From NCBI GenBank assembly GCA_964371945.1, contig CAYJPA010000005.1, positions 1-64,000 on the forward strand: a stretch of 64,000 nucleotides of DNA, written 5' to 3'. This stretch comes from CAYJPA01 sp964371945. Its GTDB lineage: Bacteria > Chloroflexota > Chloroflexia > Thermomicrobiales > UBA6265. The position numbers and the translations under genes are program-made. The notes under the pieces were generated by a model. That model saw nothing but the letters and a program-made list of their open reading frames with translations. It was not told where the DNA came from and did not search any database. How positions within the stretch are numbered: the first letter of the stretch is position 1; each line of letters starts with the position of its first letter. Shown in pieces: positions 1-8,660 of the stretch.

Positions 1-215
1 CGGACACGGCCCGGCGGCGAAACTCGTCTGACGGCTCCGGCCAGTGATCCAACCGTGACAAAATGTTGGTTGACTTCAGTTCGACAGCGAGTGCACTCAA
101 CGAGGTGGACTTCGATCGCTGCGATTTCGTCGCCGTCGATTGCCCCCAGCGCGTACGCGCCAAGCGAATCGAGCACCTCTTCGCATGTCAACTCGTATTC
201 ATTTTCCACGTTCAT
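1..215 (-). CDS. Zinc-finger anti-sigma factor, N-terminal part
   Basis: This partial gene reads off the left edge of the window. About 71 codons are visible. The N-terminus holds an HLVECTRC segment, the H-x3-C-x2-C pattern of zf-HC2 anti-sigma domains, which in that family hold a cognate ECF sigma factor inactive at the membrane. The start ATG overlaps the stop of the sigma gene by four bases (ATGA at 212-215), so the two are probably translationally coupled. The transmembrane and extracytoplasmic parts expected of the RskA type lie outside the window and cannot be checked. Confidence 0.75.
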   Translation of the reverse strand, partial: MNVENEYELTCEEVLDSLGAYALGAIDGDEIAAIEVHLVECTRCRTEVNQHFVTVGSLAGAVRRVSPPGRV

Positions 216-997
216 ACTCGGTTCGAAGCCCTTGGATGATCGTCAAATCGGGGTACCGGGCGATCGCGGTCGACAGTCAAAGAGTCTTCCTCTAGTGATA
301 CGCGCGAGCTATCCCTATCGGTTGACGTTTCATCCATGATGTCCGCCAACTTTCGCATGGCGCTCCGGATCTGGGTTTTGACGGTGCCGAGTGGGCGACC
401 AGTATGTGTCGCGATCTCACTCTGCGTCATTCCGTGAAAGTAGGCGAGCTCCAAAAGATGCTTGTGATCCGAGGTGAGCTGCAGCAGACCCCGGCGGACC
501 GACTCACGCTGAAGGGTCGCAATCGCTTGATCGATCGGATCCGGATCGGGATCGACCAAAAACGTGGCCGGATCGATCAACTCGCCCTGTTCATTCCCAG
601 GCGCCTGGCCAAAGGGCTGTTCCCGGCGACGGCGAAACAGGTCGATCGCGCGGTTTCGGGCGACCCGAAACAACCAGCCGGCAAAGGGGCCGCGGCCGGC
701 GTCATACGCGTCTGGACGTTGCCAGATGCCGAGAAAGACGTCGTGTGTCGCTTCCTCAGCCAGTCGGCTGTCTCGCAAGATCGATCGAGCCAGTCCATTG
801 ACGGTCGAGGCGTAGCGGTCGTACAGAATGCCGAGTGCCTCGGAGTCGCCCGCGCAAACCATCCGGACCAAATGTGGGTCGCTCAGGTCACCGGACGCGT
901 GGACCACGGCCGGGTCGCCGCGATCCTCGCCGGACGGCGGCACGATCAGCGTATTCCCCGCAATCCGACTCTGCTCATGGTTTTGCTCTTTCAGCAT
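212..997 (-). CDS. RNA polymerase ECF-type sigma factor (SigK-like)
   Basis: This is a 261-residue sigma-70 family protein. Region 2 spans about residues 50-125 (LYDRYAS, EEATHDVFLGIW, FRVARNRAIDLFRRRR) and region 4 about 165-215, ending in a helix-turn-helix (MTQSEIATHTGRPLGTVKTQ). Its partner is the zf-HC2 anti-sigma gene that overlaps its stop codon. A GAGG ribosome site lies six bases before the ATG. The N-terminal 40 residues and a C-terminal tail of about 45 polar residues extend beyond the usual ECF core. By family it directs a small stress or envelope regulon, but the trigger cannot be read from the sequence. Confidence 0.9.
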   Translation of the reverse strand: MLKEQNHEQSRIAGNTLIVPPSGEDRGDPAVVHASGDLSDPHLVRMVCAGDSEALGILYDRYASTVNGLARSILRDSRLAEEATHDVFLGIWQRPDAYDAGRGPFAGWLFRVARNRAIDLFRRRREQPFGQAPGNEQGELIDPATFLVDPDPDPIDQAIATLQRESVRRGLLQLTSDHKHLLELAYFHGMTQSEIATHTGRPLGTVKTQIRSAMRKLADIMDETSTDRDSSRVSLEEDSLTVDRDRPVPRFDDHPRASNRV

Positions 998-1129
998 TTA
1001 GGTCCTCGAACAGCCGCTGCAACTCGGCCCAACGCGAGGATTGTTTCGAGGTCATGCCTGAAAATGCCTTAACCGAGTGTAGCAGAGAGCCTCAAATCGA
1101 CGAATTGCCACTCCCGGCATGCCTTACCT

Positions 1130-2533
1130 TTACCGAGCAGAAAGCCGGCCCGGGTTGAGCCTGCGATCTGGATCAAAGGTCCGCTTGAGCCCATCGAGAA
1201 TCTTTATGCCATCACCGAGCTCTTCGGCCAGCCAAGGCAATCGCGCCTGCCCGATACCGCCGTGGTGAACGATGTTGCCCCCGGCATCGAGCACTGCTCG
1301 CATCAATGCGCTCCACGCTTGTTGGTACGACGCCAGAGCGGCTTCATCGGTCTTCTCACGGATGAAGAAGGTGAATGTCACCGAAGCGCCGATTGGTTCG
1401 ACATGGGTGATGTGAACCCAGACCTCGGCAGCAATTGCTTCGAGCGCGGCTCGTCCCGTGAAGATCACCGTCGCCATTGCCGACCATGGTGCGGCGACAT
1501 CCACTTCATCAGCCATCGTGCCTTCGAGCTCGTTGCCGTCGATGAGCCAATCGCATGCAAACTGTTGTTCGTGCCAGGCGATCGCGGGGCCATCGCCCAG
1601 ATCTCGGCCACCGGCTTCAGTCACCGCGGCGACCGTAAGCGACTCCTCCACCTCGACGAGTGCACTCGGGCCTTCGAACGCGAGCAGCAAGAGGTGTTCG
1701 GCGTCATATGCGCCGAACTGCTCACCGAAGTGAGCTGTCGCAGCCGGGTCGTAGAGACAAACCGCCGCGGGAATGACGCCGCGCTGGATTAGTTGCCGAA
1801 TCGCATCCAGTGTCTCATCATACGTCGGTACACTAAACGCCCGGAATCTACGTTCCTCGGGGATGGGTCGGACCCGTAGTGTCGCCGAGGTCACGATTCC
1901 AAACGCGCCTTCGCAGCCGACAAAAAGATCGATCCAACGGGGTCCGGCGGAGCGCATGGATGCGTCGCGTGCACGCACGATCGAGCCAGCGGCGAGCACC
2001 ACATCGAGCCCGACGAGCAAATCTTCAATGCCGCCGTACTTGGTCGAAAAGCTTCCGCTGGCCCTGGTCGCGATCCATCCACCGGCGGTCGAGAGATGTA
2101 GTGAACGCGGATAGTGACCCAGCGTGTACCCTTGCTCGTTCAGCCGAGCTTCCAGTTCACCGCCGAAGACGCCCGCGTCCACAAGCACTGTGCCGTTGAT
2201 CTCATCCACGGGGTCGATGACATTGAGTCCGCGAAGATCGATCAGGATCGCGCCCGCATGCGGTTCGAGCGCGCCGACCGTGTTCGAACCACCCCCTCTC
2301 AAAATGATCGATCGTCCGGCGATCGCCGCCAGTTTCACCACCGACGCGACTTCGTCGGCGGTGTCCGGTATCACCGCGAATGAAGGCAGCTCAGCTTCGT
2401 CGATCTCCAATCGCGCGCTTAGCGGCCACCAGTCGCGCGCCCACTCCGCCAGAAGCTCTGGCTGATCGAGTACAACACCGGTGACCGGGGCCAATCGCTC
2501 GAACAACCGCTCATCGGTCATGACTGTAGGCAT
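1130..2533 (-). CDS. FAD-binding oxidoreductase, alkyl-DHAP synthase-like
   Basis: This 467-residue flavoprotein has a PCMH-type FAD domain. The PRSLHLSTAGGWIATRASG and YGGIEDLLVGL segments and the C-terminal HHGGIGQ motif resemble alkyldihydroxyacetonephosphate synthase (AGPS), which makes ether-lipid precursors; GlcD-like dehydrogenases are the wider family. The start chosen is the ATG at 2533, which overlaps the acyl-CoA dehydrogenase stop (TGATG). The open frame extends upstream to 2629, but only inside that gene. It is the last gene of an overlapping three-gene set with acyl-CoA and 3-hydroxyacyl-CoA dehydrogenases, which points to lipid metabolism. A 2-hydroxyacid dehydrogenase is the main alternative. 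Confidence 0.8.
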   Translation of the reverse strand: MPTVMTDERLFERLAPVTGVVLDQPELLAEWARDWWPLSARLEIDEAELPSFAVIPDTADEVASVVKLAAIAGRSIILRGGGSNTVGALEPHAGAILIDLRGLNVIDPVDEINGTVLVDAGVFGGELEARLNEQGYTLGHYPRSLHLSTAGGWIATRASGSFSTKYGGIEDLLVGLDVVLAAGSIVRARDASMRSAGPRWIDLFVGCEGAFGIVTSATLRVRPIPEERRFRAFSVPTYDETLDAIRQLIQRGVIPAAVCLYDPAATAHFGEQFGAYDAEHLLLLAFEGPSALVEVEESLTVAAVTEAGGRDLGDGPAIAWHEQQFACDWLIDGNELEGTMADEVDVAAPWSAMATVIFTGRAALEAIAAEVWVHITHVEPIGASVTFTFFIREKTDEAALASYQQAWSALMRAVLDAGGNIVHHGGIGQARLPWLAEELGDGIKILDGLKRTFDPDRRLNPGRLSAR

Positions 2534-3699
2534 CAAACGAACGCCGAAATACCGGTGATCTCTCGTCCAACCACAAGCGTGTTGATATCGTTGGTGCCCT
2601 CGTATGTGAAAACCGCCTCGAGGTCGCACATATGGCGCATAACCTCGTAGTCCTGCAAAATCCCGTTTCCGCCCAGGATCTCCCGGGCCGTGGCGGCGAC
2701 AAATCTGGCCATCGAAGCATTGTTCGACTTCGCGAGTGCGGTCATGCCAGACGTAGCTAGACCCTGGTCCTTCAAGCGTCCGAGTTGGAGGCTCAAGAGC
2801 TGCGCTTTGGTGATCTCGCCGACCATTTGCACCAGTTTCGCCTGCACGAGCTGAAATCCGCCGATCGGCTTACCGAACTGCTCGCGCCTGGTCGAGTATG
2901 CGAGCGCGATCTCATAACAGGCGACCGCCTCGCCGAGCGCCGCCCAGGCGACGTTATGTCGCGTTCTGCTGAGGATATCAGCGATTGTGCGGAATCCACC
3001 GAGTGGCATGCGTGCCGAGGCTCGCACCCGGCAATCGACCAAGGCAATCTCCGCCTGCGTGGACGACCGTTTCGAAAGCTTTCCGCTCATCCTGGTGGCT
3101 TTGAAGCCCGGATTCGGACACTCGACCAGGAATCCTGCCAATCCGTCCTCAGCGCGCGCCCATACGATTGCGACATCGCAAAAATCCGCGTTCCCGATCC
3201 AACGCTTGGCGCCGTTCAAAACGTACTCGTCACCTTCGAGTCGCGCCGTGGTGGCGAGGTGGGCCGCGTCGCTGCCGTGATCGGGCTCGGTCAATGCGAA
3301 TGACCCGACCAGTTCACATCGAGCCAGGCGAGGCAGCAACCGTGCTTTCTGCTCTTCGTTCCCGCACAGACCGATCGAACCGATGACCAGTCCGCTGTGC
3401 ACACCGAAAAAGGTTGCAAATGACGAATCGACTCGAGCCAGCTCCATCGTCGCCAATCCATAAGCGACGCTGTTCAGTGAAGGACATCCGTGCTCGCCGA
3501 CCATGCCGCCGGCGATGCCGATTCGTCCGAGAAGCGGCACCAGATCGCGCCGAAACTCGCCTGCCTCCCAGGCTTCAGCGGCCCCTGGACGAACATGTGT
3601 TTCGGCAAATACGCGAACTCGATCGCGAACCGCGATCTCCTCCGCGGACAGCAATGACTCCATCAAGTAGAAGTCGGGAGTGGGCGCCCGATCGATCAC
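2533..3699 (-). CDS. Acyl-CoA dehydrogenase (glutaryl-CoA dehydrogenase-like)
   Basis: This 388-residue protein has typical acyl-CoA dehydrogenase length and order: helical N-domain, middle beta-domain (GSFALTEPDHGSDA at about 134-147, flavin/substrate loop) and C-terminal helical domain ending with ICYEGT-type FTYEGTNDIN. The Glu of that motif is the catalytic base in the family. The VxSGKLSKRSSTQAEI region and overall pattern resemble the glutaryl-CoA dehydrogenase/plant ACX4 branch. It catalyses FAD-dependent alpha,beta-desaturation of an acyl-CoA. The start overlaps the upstream 3-hydroxyacyl-CoA dehydrogenase stop by four bases, and the downstream flavoprotein overlaps its stop, so all three are likely one transcript. 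The chain length used is not predictable. Confidence 0.9.
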   Translation of the reverse strand: MIDRAPTPDFYLMESLLSAEEIAVRDRVRVFAETHVRPGAAEAWEAGEFRRDLVPLLGRIGIAGGMVGEHGCPSLNSVAYGLATMELARVDSSFATFFGVHSGLVIGSIGLCGNEEQKARLLPRLARCELVGSFALTEPDHGSDAAHLATTARLEGDEYVLNGAKRWIGNADFCDVAIVWARAEDGLAGFLVECPNPGFKATRMSGKLSKRSSTQAEIALVDCRVRASARMPLGGFRTIADILSRTRHNVAWAALGEAVACYEIALAYSTRREQFGKPIGGFQLVQAKLVQMVGEITKAQLLSLQLGRLKDQGLATSGMTALAKSNNASMARFVAATAREILGGNGILQDYEVMRHMCDLEAVFTYEGTNDINTLVVGREITGISAFV

Positions 3700-4601
3700 G
3701 ATCCAGCTTCCTTCTGGCCGGTACCCGGCGTTGGATAGTCGTAGAAGCCTCGACCGCTTTTCATACCGAGATCTCCGCGCTCCACCAGTTTCTCCACGAT
3801 TCGCGGCGGACGATCGGACTCGTCGCCTGACTTCGCGTACCGGTGGCGTTGAGCGAGCAGAACGACATCGAGCCCATTGAAATCGGCCAACTCGAATGGA
3901 CCCATCGGATGATTCAGGCCGAGCTTGATCGCGCGGTCGATATCCCGCGGTTCAGCATACCCATTGTCTGCCAGCCACATTGCCTCACGCCGGAGCGCCC
4001 AGAGCACGCGATTGACTAGCAGGCCGGGAATCTCCAGATGGAGCACAACTGGATCGCGGTCTATTGCATTGACAAAGCGCGCTGCCTCCTCGACAAACGT
4101 TGGTTCGGTATACGGCGCGGGCGCGATTTCGACCAGGCGCATTACGAGCGCGGGATTGAAAAAGTGAACTGCAAGCGTTCGTTTTCGGCTGGATAGACTG
4201 GAAGTGATCTCCGAGATCGTCATCGTCGACGAATTGGTGGCCAGAATCGCGTCCGGCGGCGTAAGTCGATCGAGATCGGCAAAGACCGTCTGCTTGATTT
4301 CGACGTCTTCGACCACGGCCTCGATCACAAGATCAGCATCAGCGACCGCCTCTGCCAGGTTAGCGTGAATACGAACGCGATTGAGCGCGCGCTCGGCGGC
4401 ATCAGGAGTCAACGCCGACTTTTCGACTCGCCGCAGCAGGTGCTTTCGATTGCTCGCGGCCGCTCGATCGAGTTGGAATGGATTGACGTCAAACAGCCGC
4501 ACGTCGAATTCGTGCAGCGCGATCTGCTGGGCAATTTGGGCTCCCATCGTGCCCGCTCCCAACACCGCGACGCGCCGAATTCGCATCTCCTCAATATCCA
4601 T
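3696..4601 (-). CDS. 3-hydroxyacyl-CoA dehydrogenase
   Basis: This 301-residue protein begins with a Rossmann NAD-binding motif (VAVLGAGTMGAQIAQQ, about residues 11-26) and continues with the FATNSSTMTISEI and AVHFFNPALVMRLVEI segments typical of stand-alone 3-hydroxyacyl/3-hydroxybutyryl-CoA dehydrogenases (Hbd, PaaH). It should oxidise 3-hydroxyacyl-CoA to 3-ketoacyl-CoA. It overlaps the acyl-CoA dehydrogenase by four bases and follows the kinase gene by 18 bases. A second in-frame ATG at 4586 is an alternative start. With the two enoyl-CoA hydratases on the other strand, the steps of beta-oxidation except thiolase are present here. Confidence 0.9.
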   Translation of the reverse strand: MDIEEMRIRRVAVLGAGTMGAQIAQQIALHEFDVRLFDVNPFQLDRAAASNRKHLLRRVEKSALTPDAAERALNRVRIHANLAEAVADADLVIEAVVEDVEIKQTVFADLDRLTPPDAILATNSSTMTISEITSSLSSRKRTLAVHFFNPALVMRLVEIAPAPYTEPTFVEEAARFVNAIDRDPVVLHLEIPGLLVNRVLWALRREAMWLADNGYAEPRDIDRAIKLGLNHPMGPFELADFNGLDVVLLAQRHRYAKSGDESDRPPRIVEKLVERGDLGMKSGRGFYDYPTPGTGQKEAGS

Positions 4602-4619
4602 CTGGTGTGCTCACGACGA

Positions 4620-6107
4620 TCATCCCGTCAATCCGACCCGATCAAGCAAGCGCTCCGGCCACGATTTCGCCTCATCGATCGCGCGCTGCAGCCAAACATC
4701 GCCCGGTTTGTCCGTTGATTTGATCCAGCCAGCGGCAACATAACCGTCAATGAATTCCCCTTCGATCGTTGCCTCGATCGGCCACCACTCCTCGCCGTCG
4801 ACCTGTACCGCATCGCCCGTGACTTCGACTATCTGATCGATTGAGAGCAATCCGACAACATCGGCGTCTCTTCCCGGAACAGTGCGAATTCGCAGGCGAT
4901 CGGTCGTCACGATCGCCTCAGCTCCCACTCGAAGCTGCCCGTTGGTCGAGTAGACCCCCGGAATCTCGCCGCGGTCGGCATAGAGGATCACGGCTAGTAA
5001 GAGATTTCCGACGAGGAGCGCGATGGTCGACCGCCACAGCAATCGCTGTATCCAACCGGTGTGACGGGCAATCCGTCCTCCGGTCCGGTAAAGCGCGCCA
5101 AAGGCCGATCGCCCAACATTCGGTTTCGGATGTGGGAATATCTCTTCGTAGGTGTCGACGACCGGCGGACGCCAGACCTTCGTCGTCGGCGCGGAAGCGT
5201 TGACAATTCCCTCCAGCACTTCCGTACCCGCCAAAAAGACGCTCGCGAACGACGCGCAATCGCTGTAACGATCCTTCGGTCTCTTCGCCAGGGCCAGCAA
5301 GACGGCATCGTCCACCCATGCAGGCAGCGGTAGGATCGAGGACGGCGGTTCGGGATCGCGGTCGAGATGAGATCGGATCACATCGTTTTTGAGCAGGCCG
5401 GTCGAATCGGCGCCGAACGGAGGCTGCCCGGTCAGCATCTCATAGACGACGCAACCGAGCGCGTAGACATCGGTCGAGGCATCTACCGGCTCGCCGCAGG
5501 CCTGTTCCGGGGAAAGATAGGCGGCGGTTCCGAATGTCGATCCGCCGATCATCTCCTGCGGCTCGCCCGCTCGTTGAGCGAGTCCGAAATCGATCAACTT
5601 CACGCTGAATTCCGGGGTGATCAGCAAGTTCTGAGGTTTGACATCGAGGTGTACCAGCCCGCGATCGTGCAGGTGATCGAGCGCCTTCGCGATTTGATTG
5701 AGGAGTCGAGCCGTTTCCTCAATCGAATACGGCCCATTGGCGGCGATCTCCTCTTTCAGGGACCGGCCGGACACGAATTCGAGGATGACCCAGGGCGCCT
5801 CATCGTCTTCATAGAGGTCGTACACGCGAGTGACGTTTGGATGAGCCAGAAAGGCCATTGTTCGCGCTTCACGGCGAAAGCGGGCACGCGTTTCAGGGTC
5901 CTTGCGGTACTCGAGCCGGAGCGTCTTGAGCGCAACGGCCCGGCGCGTGCGGAGATCCCGCCCACGGTAAACCACGGCCATTCCGCCCGATCCCAGCGGC
6001 TGATCGAGGTCGATCTCGTAATGGCCCGCCACAACCGGCCGTGTTTGCTCGCCTCCCGGAAAGCCAGCGGAGTCGTCGAAGGTCATCTCGTCCGCGACCA
6101 TTGCCAT
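4620..6107 (-). CDS. Membrane-anchored Ser/Thr protein kinase with C-terminal SH3-like domain
   Basis: This is a 495-residue Hanks-type kinase. Visible motifs are the Gly-rich loop LGSGGMAVVYRG (38-49), Lys61, Glu80, catalytic loop HLDVKPQN (153-160), DFG (173-175) and APE-like LSPEQ (199-202). The catalytic loop has HLD in place of HRD, so it is a non-RD kinase with the catalytic Asp kept. A single membrane helix lies at about 359-377. It is followed by a bacterial SH3-like domain (about 395-470: RLRIRTVPGRDADVVGLL, GYVAAGWI), presumably outside the cell and able to sense wall material. It lies 18 bases upstream of the lipid-metabolism genes on the same strand. Confidence 0.92.
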   Translation of the reverse strand: MAMVADEMTFDDSAGFPGGEQTRPVVAGHYEIDLDQPLGSGGMAVVYRGRDLRTRRAVALKTLRLEYRKDPETRARFRREARTMAFLAHPNVTRVYDLYEDDEAPWVILEFVSGRSLKEEIAANGPYSIEETARLLNQIAKALDHLHDRGLVHLDVKPQNLLITPEFSVKLIDFGLAQRAGEPQEMIGGSTFGTAAYLSPEQACGEPVDASTDVYALGCVVYEMLTGQPPFGADSTGLLKNDVIRSHLDRDPEPPSSILPLPAWVDDAVLLALAKRPKDRYSDCASFASVFLAGTEVLEGIVNASAPTTKVWRPPVVDTYEEIFPHPKPNVGRSAFGALYRTGGRIARHTGWIQRLLWRSTIALLVGNLLLAVILYADRGEIPGVYSTNGQLRVGAEAIVTTDRLRIRTVPGRDADVVGLLSIDQIVEVTGDAVQVDGEEWWPIEATIEGEFIDGYVAAGWIKSTDKPGDVWLQRAIDEAKSWPERLLDRVGLTG

Positions 6108-6265
6108 CCGTGAAACCTGAACCGCCCGTGTTGATCTGGCACGTTGCCCCTACTGCCATCGCGACGTGGATGGCCTTACTTTACCAGACGCTCCGGAAGC
6201 GGCGCGGTTTCGCGCACATGCAGCTATGCTTCCGTGACTGGACGCTCACCTCATCGGGACTCGCC

Positions 6266-7060
6266 ATGACGAATGCTACTCAACCTGAGAGCGAACCGAT
6301 TCTGATCGTCGAGCACGACGGTCCGGTCGCGATCGTCCGGCTCAACCGTCCAAGGGTTCGCAACGCGCTTAATCAGGCGCTGATGGGCGAAATGACGGAC
6401 ACGCTCGAGTCGTTAGGTCTGGACAGCAACACCCGTGTAATCGTGCTCACTGGCGACGAACGGGCCTTTGCCGCGGGCGCGGACATCTCGGAGATGGTCG
6501 ACGCGACCGTTGCCGAAATGCACCAGCGACCGAATCTCGCTCGCTGGGATCGAATGCGACGGGTGAAAAAGCCGATCATCGCCGCGGTCGCCGGGTTCGC
6601 GCTCGGTGGCGGCTGTGAGCTGGCGATGATATGCGACATGATTGTCGCCGCCGAATCCGCCCGCTTCGGACAGCCCGAGATCAACCTTGGCATCATTCCC
6701 GGCGGCGGTGGCACACAGCGGCTCGTGCTGGCGATCGGCAAAGCGCGCGCGATGGAGCTGATCCTCACCGGGCGAACATTTTCGGCGGCGGAAGCATTCG
6801 AGGCGGGTCTCATCACCAAGGTCGTTCCGTCTGAGCTCTACCTGGTTGAGGCCATGCGATTGGCGCACGAGATTGCCTCAAAACCGCCAATGGCCGTGCA
6901 GTTGGCGAAGGATACGGTGTTGAAAGCGTTCGACAGCTCGCTTGAAACGGGACTCGACTACGAGCGCCGTGGTTTCAACCTTCTCTTCGCCACCGACGAC
7001 CGGCGGGAAGGCATGCGGGCCTTCCTCGAAAAGCGCAAGCCCAAGTTCTCGGGTAAGTGA
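6266..7060 (+). CDS. Enoyl-CoA hydratase/isomerase family protein
   Basis: This 264-residue crotonase-fold protein has the oxyanion-hole segments AFAAGADISEM and FALGGGCELAM and the catalytic-Glu region PEINLGIIPGGGGTQRL, all typical of active enoyl-CoA hydratases; both Glu positions (GGGCE and PE) are present. The open frame extends upstream to 6041, but homology starts at EPILIVEHDGPV, so the ATG at 6266 was chosen. The next crotonase gene starts 13 bases after the stop. It should hydrate trans-2-enoyl-CoA in beta-oxidation. Confidence 0.9.
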   Translation: MTNATQPESEPILIVEHDGPVAIVRLNRPRVRNALNQALMGEMTDTLESLGLDSNTRVIVLTGDERAFAAGADISEMVDATVAEMHQRPNLARWDRMRRVKKPIIAAVAGFALGGGCELAMICDMIVAAESARFGQPEINLGIIPGGGGTQRLVLAIGKARAMELILTGRTFSAAEAFEAGLITKVVPSELYLVEAMRLAHEIASKPPMAVQLAKDTVLKAFDSSLETGLDYERRGFNLLFATDDRREGMRAFLEKRKPKFSGK

Positions 7061-7073
7061 GGAGTCTGCGACC

Positions 7074-7874
7074 GTGACCATTCAAGAACTTAGTGTGGTG
7101 ATCGAGCGGTCAGGCCCTGTGGCGACGATTTCCCTGAACCGCCCCGATACACTGAACGCGTTCGATCGCAATCTCACCATGCACCTCGACGCCTCTCTAA
7201 GAACAGTCGAGCGCGACCCATCGGTTCGCGCGGTGATTTTGACCGGGGCCGGCAGGGCATTTTCCGCGGGGCAGGATGTGCGTGAACTTGCCAGGGAAAC
7301 AGCCGAGCTCGGCCCCAGAGCGGTCGGCGATCAACTGCGCGAGCGTTTCAACCCGATCGTGCTGCGCCTGCGATCGATGGAAAAACCGGTGATCGCCGCG
7401 ATCAACGGCGTCACGACCGGCGCCGGACTCGGGTTCGCGCTCGCCTCCGATTATCGAGTTGCCGCCGCTTCGGCCACGTTTGTACTGGCGCCACTGGGTA
7501 TTGGGTTCATCCCAGGCGTCGGAACGACGATGCTCTTGCCCGCGATCATTGGACTGGGACGCGCGTCCGAGCTCGCGCTGCTTGGGGAGCGGATCACCGC
7601 CGATCAGGCGCTCGAATACGGGATCGTCAGTCAGATCGTGCCCGACGAGGAATTGCGGGCAGTGTCAGTCGCGCTCGGCGAGCGGCTGGCGTCATTGCCG
7701 GCGAGGGCGATCGGACTGACCAAACGCGCCTTCAACAAGGCGATGTTGCCGAATCTGGCCGAGCACCTTGCGTACGAGGCCGGATTGCAGGAGGTCGCAG
7801 CGGCGACGAATGACCACAAGGAAGGACTGGCGGCCGTACTCGAGAAGCGCAGACCCATCTTCACTGGTAGCTAA
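7074..7874 (+). CDS. Enoyl-CoA hydratase/isomerase family protein (PaaG-like)
   Basis: This is a 266-residue crotonase-fold protein. The first oxyanion segment reads AFSAGQDVREL, the AGQD variant seen in PaaG-type 1,2-epoxyphenylacetyl-CoA isomerases, and the second reads VTTGAGLGFALASD, which lacks the Glu found in the upstream paralog (GGGCE). The LGIGFIPGVGTTMLLP segment likewise lacks the second catalytic Glu. Isomerase rather than hydratase chemistry is therefore more likely. The start is the GTG at 7074, nine bases after a GGAG site that overlaps the previous stop; upstream in-frame codons lie inside the preceding gene. The substrate is unknown. Confidence 0.88.
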   Translation: MTIQELSVVIERSGPVATISLNRPDTLNAFDRNLTMHLDASLRTVERDPSVRAVILTGAGRAFSAGQDVRELARETAELGPRAVGDQLRERFNPIVLRLRSMEKPVIAAINGVTTGAGLGFALASDYRVAAASATFVLAPLGIGFIPGVGTTMLLPAIIGLGRASELALLGERITADQALEYGIVSQIVPDEELRAVSVALGERLASLPARAIGLTKRAFNKAMLPNLAEHLAYEAGLQEVAAATNDHKEGLAAVLEKRRPIFTGS

Positions 7875-7893
7875 CTAAGGAGACAACCACTCG

Positions 7894-8541
7894 ATGCCCC
7901 GTTTCGCGACCGCGATCTTTGATCTCGACGGCACTATTGCGGATACTCTCCCGCTCATTTATGTCGCCTTCAATGAGGCGCTCGAACCGGTGCTCGGGCG
8001 AAAACTCTCCGAAGCAGAAATTCGCTCCAAATTCGGCCCGCCAGACAACTACATCCTGCAGGCGATGCTTCCCGGTGAGGACGGAGATGCCGCGTTCAGA
8101 CGATACGTTGAGGTCTACAGGCGGGAGCACGAGCGATTGGTCACCGCATTCCATGGCTTCGATGGAGTGACTCGACTCGCGGCGGAGGCGGGAATGAAAC
8201 TCGGCGTTGTCACCGGCAAGAGCCGGCAGACCGCGCTCTTCACTCTTGAAGCGATCGGATTGCTGCCAATGTTTGGAGCGGTCTACGCCGGTGATGACGT
8301 CAAACGGCAGAAACCAGACCCAGAGGCAGTGATCAAAATCCTGGCCGATCTCGGCCACGACCCGGCATTACCCGGAGCGTTCATCGGCGATTCGGCAGCG
8401 GATGTGATCGCCGGCCGGGCCGCGGGACTGACCACAATTGCCGTCACCTGGGGCAGCCCCGACCACGACGAGCTCCTCGCTTCCAATCCCGATGTTGTCG
8501 TACACAACACCGACGAGCTGAAGTCGGCGTTGGGTTTGTAG
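7894..8541 (+). CDS. HAD-superfamily hydrolase (phosphoglycolate phosphatase-like)
   Basis: This 215-residue protein has all four HAD motifs: FDLDGTIADT (I, nucleophile and acid/base Asp, about 9-18), VVTGKS (II), Lys in the KRQKPDPEA segment (III) and FIGDSAADVIAG (IV). The helical cap between motifs I and II gives the Gph/PGMB subfamily. A strong AAGGAG site precedes the ATG, and the gene lies 19 bases after the crotonase gene. It likely dephosphorylates a small phosphometabolite such as 2-phosphoglycolate. Confidence 0.88.
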   Translation: MPRFATAIFDLDGTIADTLPLIYVAFNEALEPVLGRKLSEAEIRSKFGPPDNYILQAMLPGEDGDAAFRRYVEVYRREHERLVTAFHGFDGVTRLAAEAGMKLGVVTGKSRQTALFTLEAIGLLPMFGAVYAGDDVKRQKPDPEAVIKILADLGHDPALPGAFIGDSAADVIAGRAAGLTTIAVTWGSPDHDELLASNPDVVVHNTDELKSALGL

Positions 8542-8660
8542 CAACAAGCAACTCCTCGCGGCGAAGCAAACCGTGCCCTCCGACCTAAAGGCTCTGGCCG
8601 CCATGCACGCATCATTGCCGGTCGGCACGGCGTGCAATACTGGTTTTGCGTTTTCGCATC

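Noticed and set aside
404..1072. Long open frame on the plus strand opposite the sigma factor gene
   Set aside because: It is the antisense shadow of a clear sigma-70 protein, shows no domain pattern and has no ribosome site.
5367..6113. 248-codon open frame opposite the Ser/Thr kinase
   Set aside because: It lies wholly antisense to kinase motifs and its composition is Arg/Ile-rich without recognisable fold, as expected in GC-rich shadows.
8566..8633. Inverted repeat CCGTGCC/GGCACGG between two converging genes
   Set aside because: The arms are nearly 50 bases apart and no T-tract follows, so it was not called a terminator.
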